Origin: Persicaria tinctoria
Lineage: Eukaryota > Streptophyta > Magnoliopsida > Caryophyllales > Polygonaceae
Length of the DNA stretch: 64,000 nucleotides
Direction of reading: 5' to 3'
Assembly (NCBI GenBank): GCA_037127255.1
Contig: JBANSL010000014.1
Location: 68,865,646-68,929,645, forward strand
Part shown: positions 12,387-22,776 of the stretch, in pieces
Layout of the letters: every line of letters starts with the position of its first letter
How positions within the stretch are numbered: position 1 is the first letter of the stretch
Position numbers and translations under genes: made by a program
Notes under the pieces: generated by a model
Seen by the model: only the letters and a program-made list of their open reading frames with translations
Told to the model about the DNA's origin: nothing
Databases searched by the model: none

Positions 12387-13100
12387 ATTTTCAATGGGTT
12401 CTTATGATCGTCTGGGCATCAAGAAGTGATAATTTTGCAGGAAGCAAAAATAGCCCTTGAATTTGTAATCTTAATTTGCAAGTTATGCAATTGATCAAAA
12501 AGAGAGAGTATAAATTATGAACTATCTGCAACTGGTCTCGTGAAACCGTCACCTTAGGGTAGTTCTGTTATAAGAAAAATAAACAACTACAAATGATAGG
12601 TACAAGATCACTTACCCATCGCTACCACTGTCATCGGACAAACTTCTTGCACTTTTTCAGGTATGAAAGGACAGTTGTACACTATTGGTAGGACGTAAAT
12701 ATTCTATTGGTATGATAGGGACTGTATCGTTTCCTGGAATGAACGGGTAACTTTTTCCCCGTTCTTTCCGCTTCTCTCCTACTCTGCCTCACTTTTTGCA
12801 GAGCATGTTATGGTGTTTCAGATCCTCCTCTCAAGCTTATATATGTTCTTGGGGGACACCCATCAATGCAATCATTGTATTTTCCCCTCATAAATGCTCT
12901 CCCTTTCCCCAAAGGAGGAACCCTATTTTGGCACCAAAACTACACTGACAACCCGCCAAATCAGCTACAGTGAATCCCCTCCAGATTCTCTCCAAAATAT
13001 CTCCAGGTATGGAAAGACAGGTTTAGCCTATTGGTAGGACCAATTAATTCTATTGATAGTAGTTTATAAACTCCTTAAAATTGAATGATGGATTTTTTTA

Positions 13101-14315
13101 GGGTGATTTTGCTAAATAGGCTTTTATGAAAGTGAAATTAATTAATTAGCCCCTAAACTTACTTAATTAGGTTAGTTAGACCCCTCAATTACACGCGCCT
13201 CTTCTCCCTCACGTTTCTTGTCACCTTCACCGCTCATATTCATGCTCAATATCTCTTCCAAAATCTCCGATCGAGCTTCCACCACTAGATCTGAGATGCA
13301 GGCATCCAAAATCGCATATTGAGATTCGAAAATCGTAGATACAATCGCAAGGTCGTGATTCCAACTCGATTACGAAGGTGAAATCTAGGTGAATTCGCCG
13401 CACAAAAATCATCAAGCTTCCCCTCCCCTCAAATTATGTCCCCCATGGCTAACATCATTACTCTGTGAATCATATGAGAAATAAATTTCGGAAGATGACA
13501 AATAAATTTCAAATAAAATAAGGAACCATTCAGATGGTTACACGAAAAAGGAATAAAATGGAAGCAAATGTGAGCAATTGCACAAAATTGGATACAATTG
13601 CAACCAACATCAAAACCCTAGAAATTGGGGACAAATGTAATCTAAACTCGAAACCCTAGAAATACACAAAGATGACAGTAATGTTGACAACAAAGAATGC
13701 CTATGCAAGATTTTACAGTAAACAAGAAGAAATTGGAAGCAATTGCAATCAATTGCACGAAATTGGGGACAATTTCATCCATCATCGAAAACCTAACCAC
13801 ACCCAAAAAAAATCAAAAAACAAATTGAACTAGAGTGGAAGCAACGATGACAACCGACATTTTTTAGGACAGTAGAGTGACACTCGAACCTCGTGCTCGG
13901 CTACAACGCGTGATAACATCGCTGCCAAAGATTGCTGAAGAATGGAGGATGAAGGAGAAGGACGCCACCGAAGATGGATTGAAGAACGACGGACCGAATC
14001 GCTGGCCAGGGGAATCAGAAGAGATCGGTTGGGTGGAGGATGAAGAAGACCTGGGCAATGCCGGCCTCGCTGCTGGAAGAGATGAGCTTTCCATCGGAGC
14101 GGAAGGAGGTAGGCGATGGGTATGAGAGGTGGCGAGAATGAGAGGTGAAGGGAGGAGAACGAGCGACGGCGAAACGACGGAGAGAGAGGGGTATGAAGAA
14201 AGAGGCTAGTGCGGCTAAAAAAAATTGGAGTGGGGTTCGAATGGCCAATAAAAGATTGAGATATGTTAATTACTTAATTAAAAGTTCCAAAATGTATAAT
14301 TTACCAAAATTTCTC
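13101..14315. mobile_element. Mutator-like element (MULE), nonautonomous, 9-bp target duplication
   Basis: The element is flanked by an exact 9-bp direct repeat ATTTTTTTA at 13092-13100 and 14316-14324. Its ends are imperfect inverted repeats: left GGGTGATTTTGCTAAATAGG, right (complement) GAGAAATTTTGGTAAATTAT, followed by further AATTAA-rich similarity. A 9-bp duplication is diagnostic of the Mutator superfamily, although the T-run lowers its information content. There is no transposase. The interior has GC-rich exon-like segments at about 13190-13430 and 13860-14220 whose origin was not recognised, so this is a candidate Pack-MULE. The right end resembles that of the larger element at 41341-46013. 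Confidence 0.6.
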
Positions 14316-14489
14316 ATTTTTTTACTTGCCATACTTTACTGCTCATCTACAAGCATACATGTTTACGCGGATAACTTTTCTGCTCACTTCATAAGTATGG
14401 AAATTTTACATGGTTTTTTATGGCGATATAGATGGGGATTGTTGAAACAGATTATTCTAATGTTCTTGATTAGATAGATGCAGAGAATG

Positions 14490-15678
14490 TGATGAGCTCT
14501 CTTCTCTTCCCCTAAAAAAAACCCTAGTCGTTACCATGTAATCCAGGTTGCCTCTGCCACCGCCTCCGGCTAGCTCCCCAACCGGCCTCGACCCACACCC
14601 TGACTCCTCTACCTTCACCTCTTAGACCACAAATCCGTTGATAGTACCCACTCTTCCTCCTCCAGACCGCCACCTTCCTTATCCTCTTCTTCACCATCCA
14701 GCGATGCCCTGGCGGATCTCTCCATTTTGGTGGTCCCTGACACCGCCTCCACTACTCCTCCCGACCCTCGTTCACCTCCTCCCGTGGCCAGCTCCGACAT
14801 GGACGAAAAAACAACCCTTCCTCAATACAACTAGTCGCCGCCATCATGGGAACCAAATGAGGTTGATCGCTGCCATCGTCGGTAATCTCCCCGCCGACCT
14901 TGACTCACACCCCAACTCTTCCACTATGCAACCAAATGTGTTTCGTTCGTTGCCACCATCGGCTAGCCCCCCACCGGTCTCAACCCACACCCCCAACCAC
15001 TACTGGCTACCCGAAGCCGCCCCAAATCACGACCCCCTTTAGTCTAGTGCACACCCTCCCCTCACTCACTCCTATTGTTCCCTCGTCAGATTCTCCCTCC
15101 GGACGGAACTCCATGGGCTCCCCTAATTAATCTCCCTTCGGCCTCCCCTACTGCATGCAACCTTAATTGCTTAGATTTGTTGATTTGTGACTCTCTCTTT
15201 CTCCCTCCTTTCCGATATGCTCTGGCTTCCCGGTCTTTGCTGGTTGGTGGAGCCTTCCCCTTGAGGTTGTGTCTTCTTCTTTGGTCGGTGACCCGACAAC
15301 CCTACCTATAACCCCTCCCTCTTGAACCTCCCACCGACGAGCTCACTCTCCATCTTCCCAGTTGCTCTGTTCTAACCCAAAAATTCCAAAAAAATAAAAA
15401 TACAACAACCCAGAAACAAACCAAACCCAAAAAATCCCAACTCATAAACAAATCCAACCACAACATTGCATGAATATCAGGTTTTTGAATCTAGTCTAAT
15501 CACCCACTTTAACCCCCAAATTTTCTTTGTCCTTGTCGTCGGCGACGACAAAGTCAAGGTGTGTTTGCCCGGTCCACTAGGTGGTTCGTTGGTCACCAAA
15601 TCTAGATCCAAAATCGCAACTGTCACCGCTTTCTAAGCCAACTATGTCTGAGTTAACAACTTCAAGCAAACCGGCTAA
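14490..15678 (+). other. GC-rich, proline/serine-rich coding-like region of uncertain origin
   Basis: Following CCTAAAAAAAACCCTAG, a C-rich stretch (14540-15360) could encode P/S-rich peptides but no frame stays open or matches a known family. At about 15530-15660 a frame reads GDDKVKVCLPGPLGGSLVTK, and it seems to resume beyond the MITE at 16013-16045 as VTGPLSKIKDS. This resembles the start of retrotransposon ORF1/gag-like (DUF4283-type) proteins, but that is a weak inference. A GC-rich palindrome (TTGTCGTCG/CGACGACAA) lies at about 15533-15552. No intact gene is claimed. Confidence 0.3.
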
Positions 15679-16012
15679 GGGTGTGTTTGGTAAATGGAGC
15701 TGAATGGGTAGCTGAAGTTGAATAGGAAGCTGAATAAGTAGCTAAAGTTGTACGATTTATTGTGCAAAATATATTAAATTAAGTAATAATGTGTTTGGTA
15801 ACTTTAGTTGAATGGGTGGCTAATAAAACTAGCTCATAAAAAGGAGATTTATGTATATAAAAGGAAAAGCTCCGAAAAGCTTAGGGTGGGTAGCTTATGG
15901 AAATTCAATCCCACACTGCTAATTAACAAATAATGTTAGCTTTATTTCATTCAAAACTATATAATATTAAAATAAAAAGATCCAAACGCTACTTGTGTTG
16001 TCAAACACACCC
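15679..16012. mobile_element. PIF/Harbinger-type MITE, TAA target duplication
   Basis: Ends are inverted repeats GGGTGTGTTTGG (left) and, complemented on the right, GGGTGTGTTTGA. The 334-bp element is bordered by TAA at 15676-15678 and 16013-16015. Such three-base TWA duplications and GG-starting ends are typical of Tourist/PIF-Harbinger MITEs. It encodes nothing. It interrupts the coding-like stretch around 15.6 kb. Confidence 0.7.
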
Positions 16013-16329
16013 TAAGTCACCGGACCGTTGTCAAAAATCAAGGACTCTTATTATTGTTTTAATAGATAAATTTATCTTATTGTAATCCTAGATTTAAACT
16101 AGTTTTTTTTTTCTTTTTTACTTTGACTAACGACCCTCTACACAAGGTTTATCACTGTAAAAAAAAATGTTCGTGGTTAGATAGGTACTGGTGCTAGATC
16201 GGATCTTAAGCCTTAATTTGGAATTATATTTCAGATTTTAGTTAGTTTATGTTTCCCAATTTAAGTGAAGATTATAATAAAAATTTGTCCCAAATTGATC
16301 TATTTTTGTTATAAAAAGATTAATAGTTA

Positions 16330-16611
16330 CTACCTCCGCCTCAAAATACATATATTTTTAGCTCATGTAATTTTGTCAAAAATACATGTCTTTTATTTTT
16401 CATCATTACACTTAACCTACTTTTACATCTAATCATTACTCTAATTTTTAGATGAGCTCTACTCTCCTCCTCACAAATTGAAAAAAGAAGAAACAAATAC
16501 AAGTCTAATCATTACACTTAACCTACTTTTTAGGTCTAATAATTAAACTTAACATACTTCCTAATTCTCGTATTTCGTTCTAAAAATACATGTATTTTGA
16601 GACGGATGGAG
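16330..16611. mobile_element. Stowaway-like (Tc1/mariner) MITE
   Basis: Left end CTACCTCCGCCTCAAAATAC and right end (complement) CTCCATCCGTCTCAAAATAC form an inverted repeat of about 30 bp, flanked by TA at 16328-16329 and 16612-16613. TA duplication plus CTCCNTCCGTC ends identify the Stowaway group. It is noncoding and 282 bp long. Confidence 0.75.
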
Positions 16612-16814
16612 TATAAAGTTGAGAAAAAATGATAAAAAGTCACAAAATATGCATAATTATATGATTTTGAAACAAAACTACGAACGTTTATATACATTAT
16701 ACCTGGGTTACTTTGATAATTACACAACATTAACTAAGCCAATATCATTTAGAACTAAGGATATAAAGACATTTAATGGAGTTAGCATGATAATACAATG
16801 CACCAAATGTAGTG

Positions 16815-17440
16815 TTTTTTTTTTATATAAGGAAAGGAATTCGATTATCTAGACAAACCTAGAGAAACCGAGAGCCCGGACAAGCCGGGAGATAGACTAA
16901 TCATCATGTACAACATGAATAAAATAACAGAAGTAAATGACATAAAGAAAATAACAAGAAGCAAATGACAGAAAAGAAAAAGCAAAAAAAAATACAAGCC
17001 ATCTACACTGAAACCTACAAGCAAGCAGAACCAATGAACCGAGCAGCCAAACGAAAGACGTTCACAGAGAAATCTGGGGATCACTAGCGGACACCTCAAC
17101 ATGGATTCCAAAGAATCAACAGGTATCGATCTCATTTCCACGACGTCTACAAGCTTGACAAACCATTCACCGTTCACATGAAACCTGTAACACAGCAAGA
17201 AAAGCAAAGTACACCAACCCGCAGACCAAACCTGAAGCCATACCATTGCCAAAACAAATCCCAAAACCCATCTCACACCCTCAAGGACGATAACAAGATC
17301 GTAAAGACTACCACAAGGGAAACCAAAATAGAGGAAACGAATAAGACAGAAAAGGAATAAATAAAGAACAACAATAAACAGGCTAAGAGGCTAGAAAGCA
17401 GTTAGAAAACGAACAGAAAGGTTCACAGACCCTCTCGTTT
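16815..17440 (-). mobile_element. 3' fragment of an L1-type LINE (poly-A end at the left)
   Basis: A T-run at 16816-16825 (a poly-A tail on the minus strand) is followed by a segment whose complement contains CCGGCTTGTCCGGGCTCTCGG. Similar sequence (GGGCTTGTCCGGTG) lies just before the poly-A at 31010 in the retroposon at 28915-31030, so both derive from one LINE family. No coding domain remains. The upstream (right) limit is uncertain. Confidence 0.5.
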
Positions 17441-17995
17441 TTGCTTTTTTTTTTTTGTTAAAGCAAACTAAAGCGTTCAAACAACGCTTTAACACCGGCG
17501 GAGGGCAGCAAGCACATACAGTGAAGGTCGGCAGGGCCAGAGGGCGGAGTCAACGCTGCGGGGAGAGGATCTCGTAAGCAGGCAGTAGCGGGTGATTGAA
17601 GACCACCGCGAGGAGAGGGAGACCAAGGCTACGGAGGGGCGACGAGGCGGTGGGCGTTAGCGTGGAGAAGCATCAGTCAAGGGATGGAGGCAATCCACGG
17701 TAGGAGACGACAGGCCATGGAGAATGGCAACGGGAGCAGGAGGAAGGCCGGTGTGGCAGTGGCTAAGGTCGCGATAGCCCTGCACCGGTGGTGAGCCGAG
17801 GACGAAGGCAGTACCAAGGGTGAAGATGGTGGCGGCGGTAGTGGCAGGAAGCCGAGATAGGAGGATAGAGGGCCGGTACGGGCTGAAGCTGGAGAAGGAA
17901 TTGGAGGAGGAGAAGCCATGAAAGACCAAGGTGGTGGTGGCGGTGGCGGCGGCAGGCCGAAAGGCTCTCAATTGAGAGCGTTTTAGGTCAGACAC
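17441..17995 (-). mobile_element. Second retroposed fragment, GC-rich, poly-T at the left
   Basis: A new T-run (17443-17457) followed by AAAGCAAACTAAAGCG suggests a second minus-strand retroposon end. The remainder, to about 17995, is GGCGG-rich and could encode low-complexity P/A/S-rich peptides on the minus strand. No known domain was recognised and no target duplication was found. Confidence 0.3.
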
Positions 17996-18559
17996 TGTGT
18001 TTAAGATTATTCTGATTTTTTTTTTGATTGTAAAACTTGACCACTAAGTTAAATCATGAAGAGTGTTGTCCTACGACGTAATTTTATTTTATTTTTAATT
18101 TTAACCATAACATTAGATAATTTTGGCACCTCTAAGATTTTTACCTTTCTCCCTCTCCGTGCATCAGTAAATGCGGAGAATAGTTTGAAGGGGGAAATAT
18201 GGTTCAAACTTTGAGCGAATAATGTCAAACAGATGTTTCACAGAGCTCAAACATGGTTGGATAAACTCGTTTACCACTTTGTACAATGGTAAGCTTCAAT
18301 TAGCAGGTTGAAGCAAAGTTTCTTTTGGTAAAACAATCTATAGAAAGAGGATCAACATAGATAAAGAGAAGTACATGAATCTTTTATCCTATCGCAACTC
18401 GGACACAGACGCAAAGCCTGAACCAAGAAACAAAATGGTGCAAAAACCAGGCACAATGAAAGTAAAGTTGACAAGTTTAACTCATGGCTTAACACAAAAC
18501 ATCCAACAGAGCAGAAAAAATTCATTGCTATATGCCTCACAAAACTATTAATGACTACC

Positions 18560-20523
18560 TCAAACTCGGTATCCACGGCTGTTTCTCTTTCCTCTGGCCT
18601 TTTCAAACTTCCTTCCCTTCGCTCTCACATAAGGCTTGGTGTGGCTGTGGGGAACACCAGGAGCCTTTCCAAAGTGCCTAACAGCCTCCCTAGCATTCTT
18701 TGGACCTCTAAGGAGAACCTGCATTTTATGTTAAGAACTCAATGGTCACGTTAACAGTTACTTAGTGAATGGATATAAATCAATCTATTTAATAACATGC
18801 AACTATCAGCTTATTAGGATTCTAATCCTGAGACTGCATCCAAATGAAGAACCTTTCACACATTTGAAAATGATCTCTTGCAAAAGCAGAGAGGGATAAG
18901 ATCTCTGGGTTGATATAAAATGATCTTCAGCCCCCGTTCAGGGATGCCAACGTCCACATAAACGTTGTCGTGAACGGGAGAATGGATCCCAAATGCAAAA
19001 AAATATACCAAGGTCAGCTCAAGGAAATCAGATCACTTAGCAAATAGACACGGGCGAATTACACAAATCATCATATTCACTGATTCACCCCTATATCAAC
19101 GTGTTTGTATTTGCAGGAAACTAACCAACGTCAACTTTATTCCAATGACCAAAATGACATACTGGAGTGCAAACCACACTTCCATATTAGTTAAAATTAA
19201 AAGGCTATTTATAAAATAAAATAAAAACGCTGAGATTTACAATGTTCAGAAGCAAAAAACTGTAAAAAAATCTATGATTCCCAATCAGCTCAGACAAGCA
19301 CAAATACATCAGGCATACTCACATCCTCATAGGGGTTATCATGTAACAGAGAATTGATCACAATGGCAAAAAATGCACACTATGTTAGCTGAAGACAATC
19401 AGGTCCATTAACAACAAGACACGGTTAAATTACAGAACCAGAATAATGCATGAATCAGCACTGTCTCATGTTAATGATGGGACTTCTATATGATCAGATT
19501 TACAGGGGGTGCAACACTAATTAAGATCAAACTTATTCCAACAACAAAAATATTATGGGCTGAAGCTACTATAATATTAATCAAAACAAAAGGATATCAA
19601 CAAAATCCCTGCTTACTTTCATCTAATGAAAATGCAACAGTAAAACCTATTAGCAAAATACTGTAAAAACATATCTATGATTCACAATCAGCTCAGACAG
19701 GCACAAATACATTTCCTAAAACTGAAGCATGGTCAAGAGATGCTACTAATAACAAGCAAAACAGTAACATCAAATACCAGTAAGCAAACATAGACAATCA
19801 ATAAGGATGAATGGAAGGGAGGTGTACCGTGTTCTGGCCAAGAGGAGCTCTGAGAGCCAACTGATCGAAGGTGATGCACTCTCCGCCGGCCTTCTCGATG
19901 CGAGCCCTGGCCGTCTCAGTGAACCTCAAAGCACAAACCTTGAGGGATGGAACTTCATAAACCCTAATGTCATCTGTGACAGAGCCGACAACAACTGCAA
20001 TTTTGCCGTCCTGCATTCCACGATCAACGAACCAAAATATTTAGCATACTAAATGAGGCCAATGGAATCAAAACCCTTAATCTCGATTCAAATGAGAAAT
20101 AGAAGGAATTACCTTTCCCTCCATAAACTTGACGAGTCTCGAGAGAGATAGCGGAGCCTTGTTCGCCTTGCTCATGAAAAGCCTCTTCAATACGACGGCA
20201 TTGAAGTTGCTCCCAGTCCTCCTAACGAGAAAGCGGTAGAGCTGCATTGATCACGTCGCTAGAGATCACAAATCCGTAGAACCAAACGGAAACCCTACAA
20301 ATGAGGAGAAACTCAGTGAAGAGAGAGATATCCGTACCTTGACGAGAAGCTTGAGGTAGATATCGTTGGATTTGGGCGCAGTGCGCGCGGTCTTCTTGCT
20401 CTTACCTCCTGCCTTCAAATCAATACCCTGCAAAACAAATGAGGCAAAAATTTTAGTAAGTGGGTGCCGCAGATATCAAATGCAAGGAGAAAGCACGAGG
20501 AAGACGAAATCAGGGGTTACCAT
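18560..20523 (-). CDS. RPL18: 60S ribosomal protein L18 (eL18), copy 1
   Basis: Complete five-exon gene on the minus strand: exon 1 20521-20523 (only the ATG, followed directly by a GT donor), exon 2 20338-20427, exon 3 20113-20241, exon 4 19828-20010, exon 5 18560-18718 with the TGA stop. All introns follow GT-AG, and the exons join in phase to 187 residues, the usual plant eL18 length. The protein starts [13 protein letters not shown], contains [18 protein letters not shown] and [15 protein letters not shown], and ends [13 protein letters not shown]. eL18 is a structural protein of the cytosolic large ribosomal subunit that binds rRNA. Upstream telo-box and TGGGCC motifs fit the standard control of plant ribosomal protein genes. 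Intron 4 (18719-19827) is long because of an internal duplication. A second gene lies 4.2 kb away at 24766-26393. Confidence 0.95.
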
Positions 20524-20596
20524 GGCTGGCGATTAACGGAGCTGCGCAGTGCAGGTATCGGCGGAGGGGTCGAGTATGCGAGAAGAGGGATGGGTG

Positions 20597-20605
20597 TTAG
20601 GGTTT
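20597..20605 (-). promoter_or_regulatory. Telo-box (AAACCCTAA) of RPL18 copy 1
   Basis: AAACCCTAA on the minus strand, 74 bp upstream of the ATG. Telo-boxes near the start are typical of plant ribosomal protein promoters. The same motif is at the equivalent place in copy 2. Confidence 0.6.
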
Positions 20606-20666
20606 TCCACTTCGTTTTATCTTCTGGCGGGCTGATGAAAATTGTGTATCAGATTACTGTGCCAAC

Positions 20667-20689
20667 GGCCCAACTCGGTTTTGGCCCAT
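20667..20689 (-). promoter_or_regulatory. Paired site II-type motifs (TGGGCC) of RPL18 copy 1
   Basis: Two TGGGCC/GGCCCA motifs about 16 bp apart, roughly 150 bp upstream of the ATG. Site II elements work with telo-boxes in proliferating tissues and bind TCP factors in known plants. Activity here is inferred. Confidence 0.5.
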
Positions 20690-20699
20690 GAACAGTTCG

Positions 20700-21640
20700 A
20701 AATGTCTAGATTCGAGCCGAATGAGTCGAGTATTGTTTGTTCATATCCACCCCTTATACTTATACTTATTATTTTAGAAGCAGACTCTTTGTAAGAGAAT
20801 GAGCCACGTGTCCTCCTTCTCTGAGCAAAAATAAAAAACAGTTTTCCACTTTCTCTCACCCACGTTCTTTTGGTTACCAATACTAAAAACTGAAATTGTT
20901 TCTCAAATTATTTTTCAACCCACGTTCTCTTCAAGTGCTCAAATCCAACCATGGATTTCACCTCTTGCAATTGGTTTCTTTTCTCTTCACATTATATTTT
21001 CTTCTTCCTCACAATCGTTATTTCCATCAGTGGTGGCAGTCGTTGCTAGAGGCGTGGCGGTCGGAGGAGGGTGAGTGGCAGGAGGCGGCTTCGTCGGCAA
21101 CGGCGTGAGGCGGCAATCGGTTGGAGCCAAGAGGAGGAGCGAGGAGCAGCCTTGACAGCTTCCGTCGGTGGTCATTGGCAACGGAGATAACGTGAGAAGA
21201 TCGGGCGTGAGGTGGATACGAGGCAGCAGCTTCTTGTGGCCTTCGAATTCGTCATCGACACCGGCTCTAAATCCGACCACCTAAAGTGAGACGGGGTGAG
21301 GAGGAGTCAGTGATGTTGGTCTTAGGACTGCTTCGGTGGCTGCCGACGTTGGTTTCGACAGAAGGAAGAGAGCGAGGGAGTGGGGCGTCTCAGATCGGAA
21401 CGAGAGGGAGTGGGGACGCGAGGGATGTCGAGAGTGAGAGAGAGACCCGAGGAGGTCCTCCAACGGCGGACGAAAACCAGGCAATGGGAAAGAAAAGGGA
21501 TGAACGGAGGGGACCTTCAATGGCGACAGAGGTAAGAGATGGGATCTGGAATTTCACAGGAGAGGGGTGGCTCCCAGATCTGATAAAACGGGGGAGGAAG
21601 CAGCGGCTTATTTTGGGGCCAAAATGAGGAGTATGAAGCC
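20700..21640. other. RPL18 upstream flank grading into GC-rich noncoding DNA
   Basis: From about 21000 to 21620 the sequence is G-rich (GGCGG and GGGGAG runs) and has medium-length frames on both strands, of which 21286-21627 (plus) is the longest. The translations are low-complexity and match no known family, so no gene is called. Confidence 0.35.
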
Positions 21641-21872
21641 TTTATACGGGATCTCTAGGGTTAGGTCTAAGAATTTACGTAATTAACCCGTTATTTATTA
21701 ATTCATAGAAATTCTACCCAATTAATAGCAACATAAATCTCAAAATCTCAAAGAATTTAATATTGAAATTAAATCATAATTCATAAAATAATATTTTAAA
21801 ATTTTGGGTCTTTACACAACTAATTTTCACATTCCATTAATTTGAGAGGTATAATATTTTTTTAATGTTTTG

Positions 21873-21994
21873 GCCTCTTTTTTTTTTTACAGTAGGCAAG
21901 AAGTAGATCGACACGGCGATCTAGAAGATCGACCCAACGATCTTGAAGCCATCAAAAGATGGCTTGAATGACCCTACACAGAGGGTCGCCAGTA
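21873..21994 (-). mobile_element. Short retroposon with poly-A tail, copy 1
   Basis: A T-run is followed by ACAGTAGGCAAGAAGTAGAT and ends near CCTACACAGAGGGTC. The same unit, shorter and diverged, occurs at 46435-46529 where a target duplication proves insertion. The poly-T-plus-ACAGTA start also resembles the tail of the LINE at 58850, so these look like LINE-mobilised or 5'-truncated LINE ends. No target duplication was seen for this copy. Confidence 0.55.
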
Positions 21995-22748
21995 AAAAAA
22001 GAAAAAAATTCTAAGATTATAATTACAGAAATTTAAAATTAAAAATATCTATAAATTAAAACTATGTTTCTTCCGATCAATAATTGGAGCCTTGATTCTT
22101 GATATCTATAAATTTCCTTAATGTTTTGGCCTCTTAATATTTATACACTTACAAATAGAGTTCCTTTTTTTCTAATTAAGGGTTTAAGTATTATAAAAAC
22201 ACACACTAAATATCATTTTTAAAATTATTTAGCTATATTGGGTTTATACATTTAAACTTAGGGTATCTTTATCAAATTGGTTTATAATTTAGATCAATTT
22301 AAAAAGTGTAGAATGATGTGTAATAGATAAAATATCATAAAGGATCCGAATTCGGCTTTCTTAAGCTAAAAACTATAAGGTTTCTTTTATTTGTCTTCAA
22401 TTATGATGGATACTAGGAGAAGCGTAGAAGCGGGTGATTTACTATTTTTTTGTCAAATTTGAAGTATCGATTGTCTCAATAAAAAAGTATTTCATCATGA
22501 TAATCAAAGATTTCGAAGAACAACATGACAAGAAGCAAGAGCAATATGTTAGTAGAAAATTAATGTGTCGAATATTTTGTTTAAGATATCAAACTTGACC
22601 GTAATTATGAGACTTTTGTTTGTGATTGTAAGTGTTATTGTATTATAACGAGGGTTATAATTGATAACATGACAACAATTCAAATGAAATTAAATATATT
22701 CATAGTACGAGGGGGAACTAAAACGGTAAATTTCAATAAAAATACTCA
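21995..22748. other. AT-rich DNA, possible Helitron interior
   Basis: AT-rich sequence with no coding frame. It lies immediately inside a Helitron-type 3' end, so part of it probably belongs to that element; the 5' TC end was not identified. Confidence 0.35.
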
Positions 22749-22776
22749 CCCGTACAAGGTACGGGAAAAGTACTAG
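22749..22776 (+). mobile_element. Helitron 3' terminus (hairpin plus CTAG)
   Basis: A perfect 7-bp hairpin CCCGTAC-AAG-GTACGGG is followed after AAAAGTA by CTAG, then T. A short GC hairpin 10-12 bases before CTRR, with a T following, is the diagnostic Helitron 3' end. The element extends leftwards. Its other end could not be fixed because Helitrons make no target duplication. Confidence 0.65.

Larger units (their letters stand above)
10820..12395. repeat. Large inverted repeat with tRNA-like sequences at both ends
   Basis: The left arm (about 10820-11200) reappears in reverse complement as the right arm (about 12105-12395). Both arms start with a tRNA-like sequence, followed by TACGGAGTATGTGTTCAT and then units containing AAATATATACACTA and TAGGACAAATTT. 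Roughly 0.9 kb of GGTAGGA-rich sequence lies between. The arms have diverged by substitutions and small indels, so the structure is not recent. A foldback or Mutator-like element with long terminal inverted repeats is the simplest reading; no target duplication was identified. Confidence 0.55.
10145..13040. repeat. Degenerate GGTAGGA-type interspersed short repeats
   Basis: The motif TTGGTAGGA or TGGTAGGAC, usually followed by AAAT or TAGA, recurs more than twenty times, often 20-25 bp apart (for example near 10953, 11043, 11066, 11087, 11142, 11645, 11666, 11687, 11710, 11760, 12690 and 13033). Forward copies dominate the left side, and reverse-complement forms (TCCTACCA) appear at about 12120-12240. 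No protein is encoded. It appears to be the internal sequence of a noncoding mobile element. Confidence 0.6.

Noticed and set aside
14638..15042. A 134-codon proline-rich frame as a host gene
   Set aside because: Low complexity, no family recognised, overlapping frames on both strands due to GC-rich composition.
20521..20523. Exon 1 of RPL18 consisting only of ATG as an annotation error
   Set aside because: Both tandem copies have the same ATG/GTAAC donor, and the next exon begins exactly at GIDLKAGG, which matches eL18 after its first methionine.
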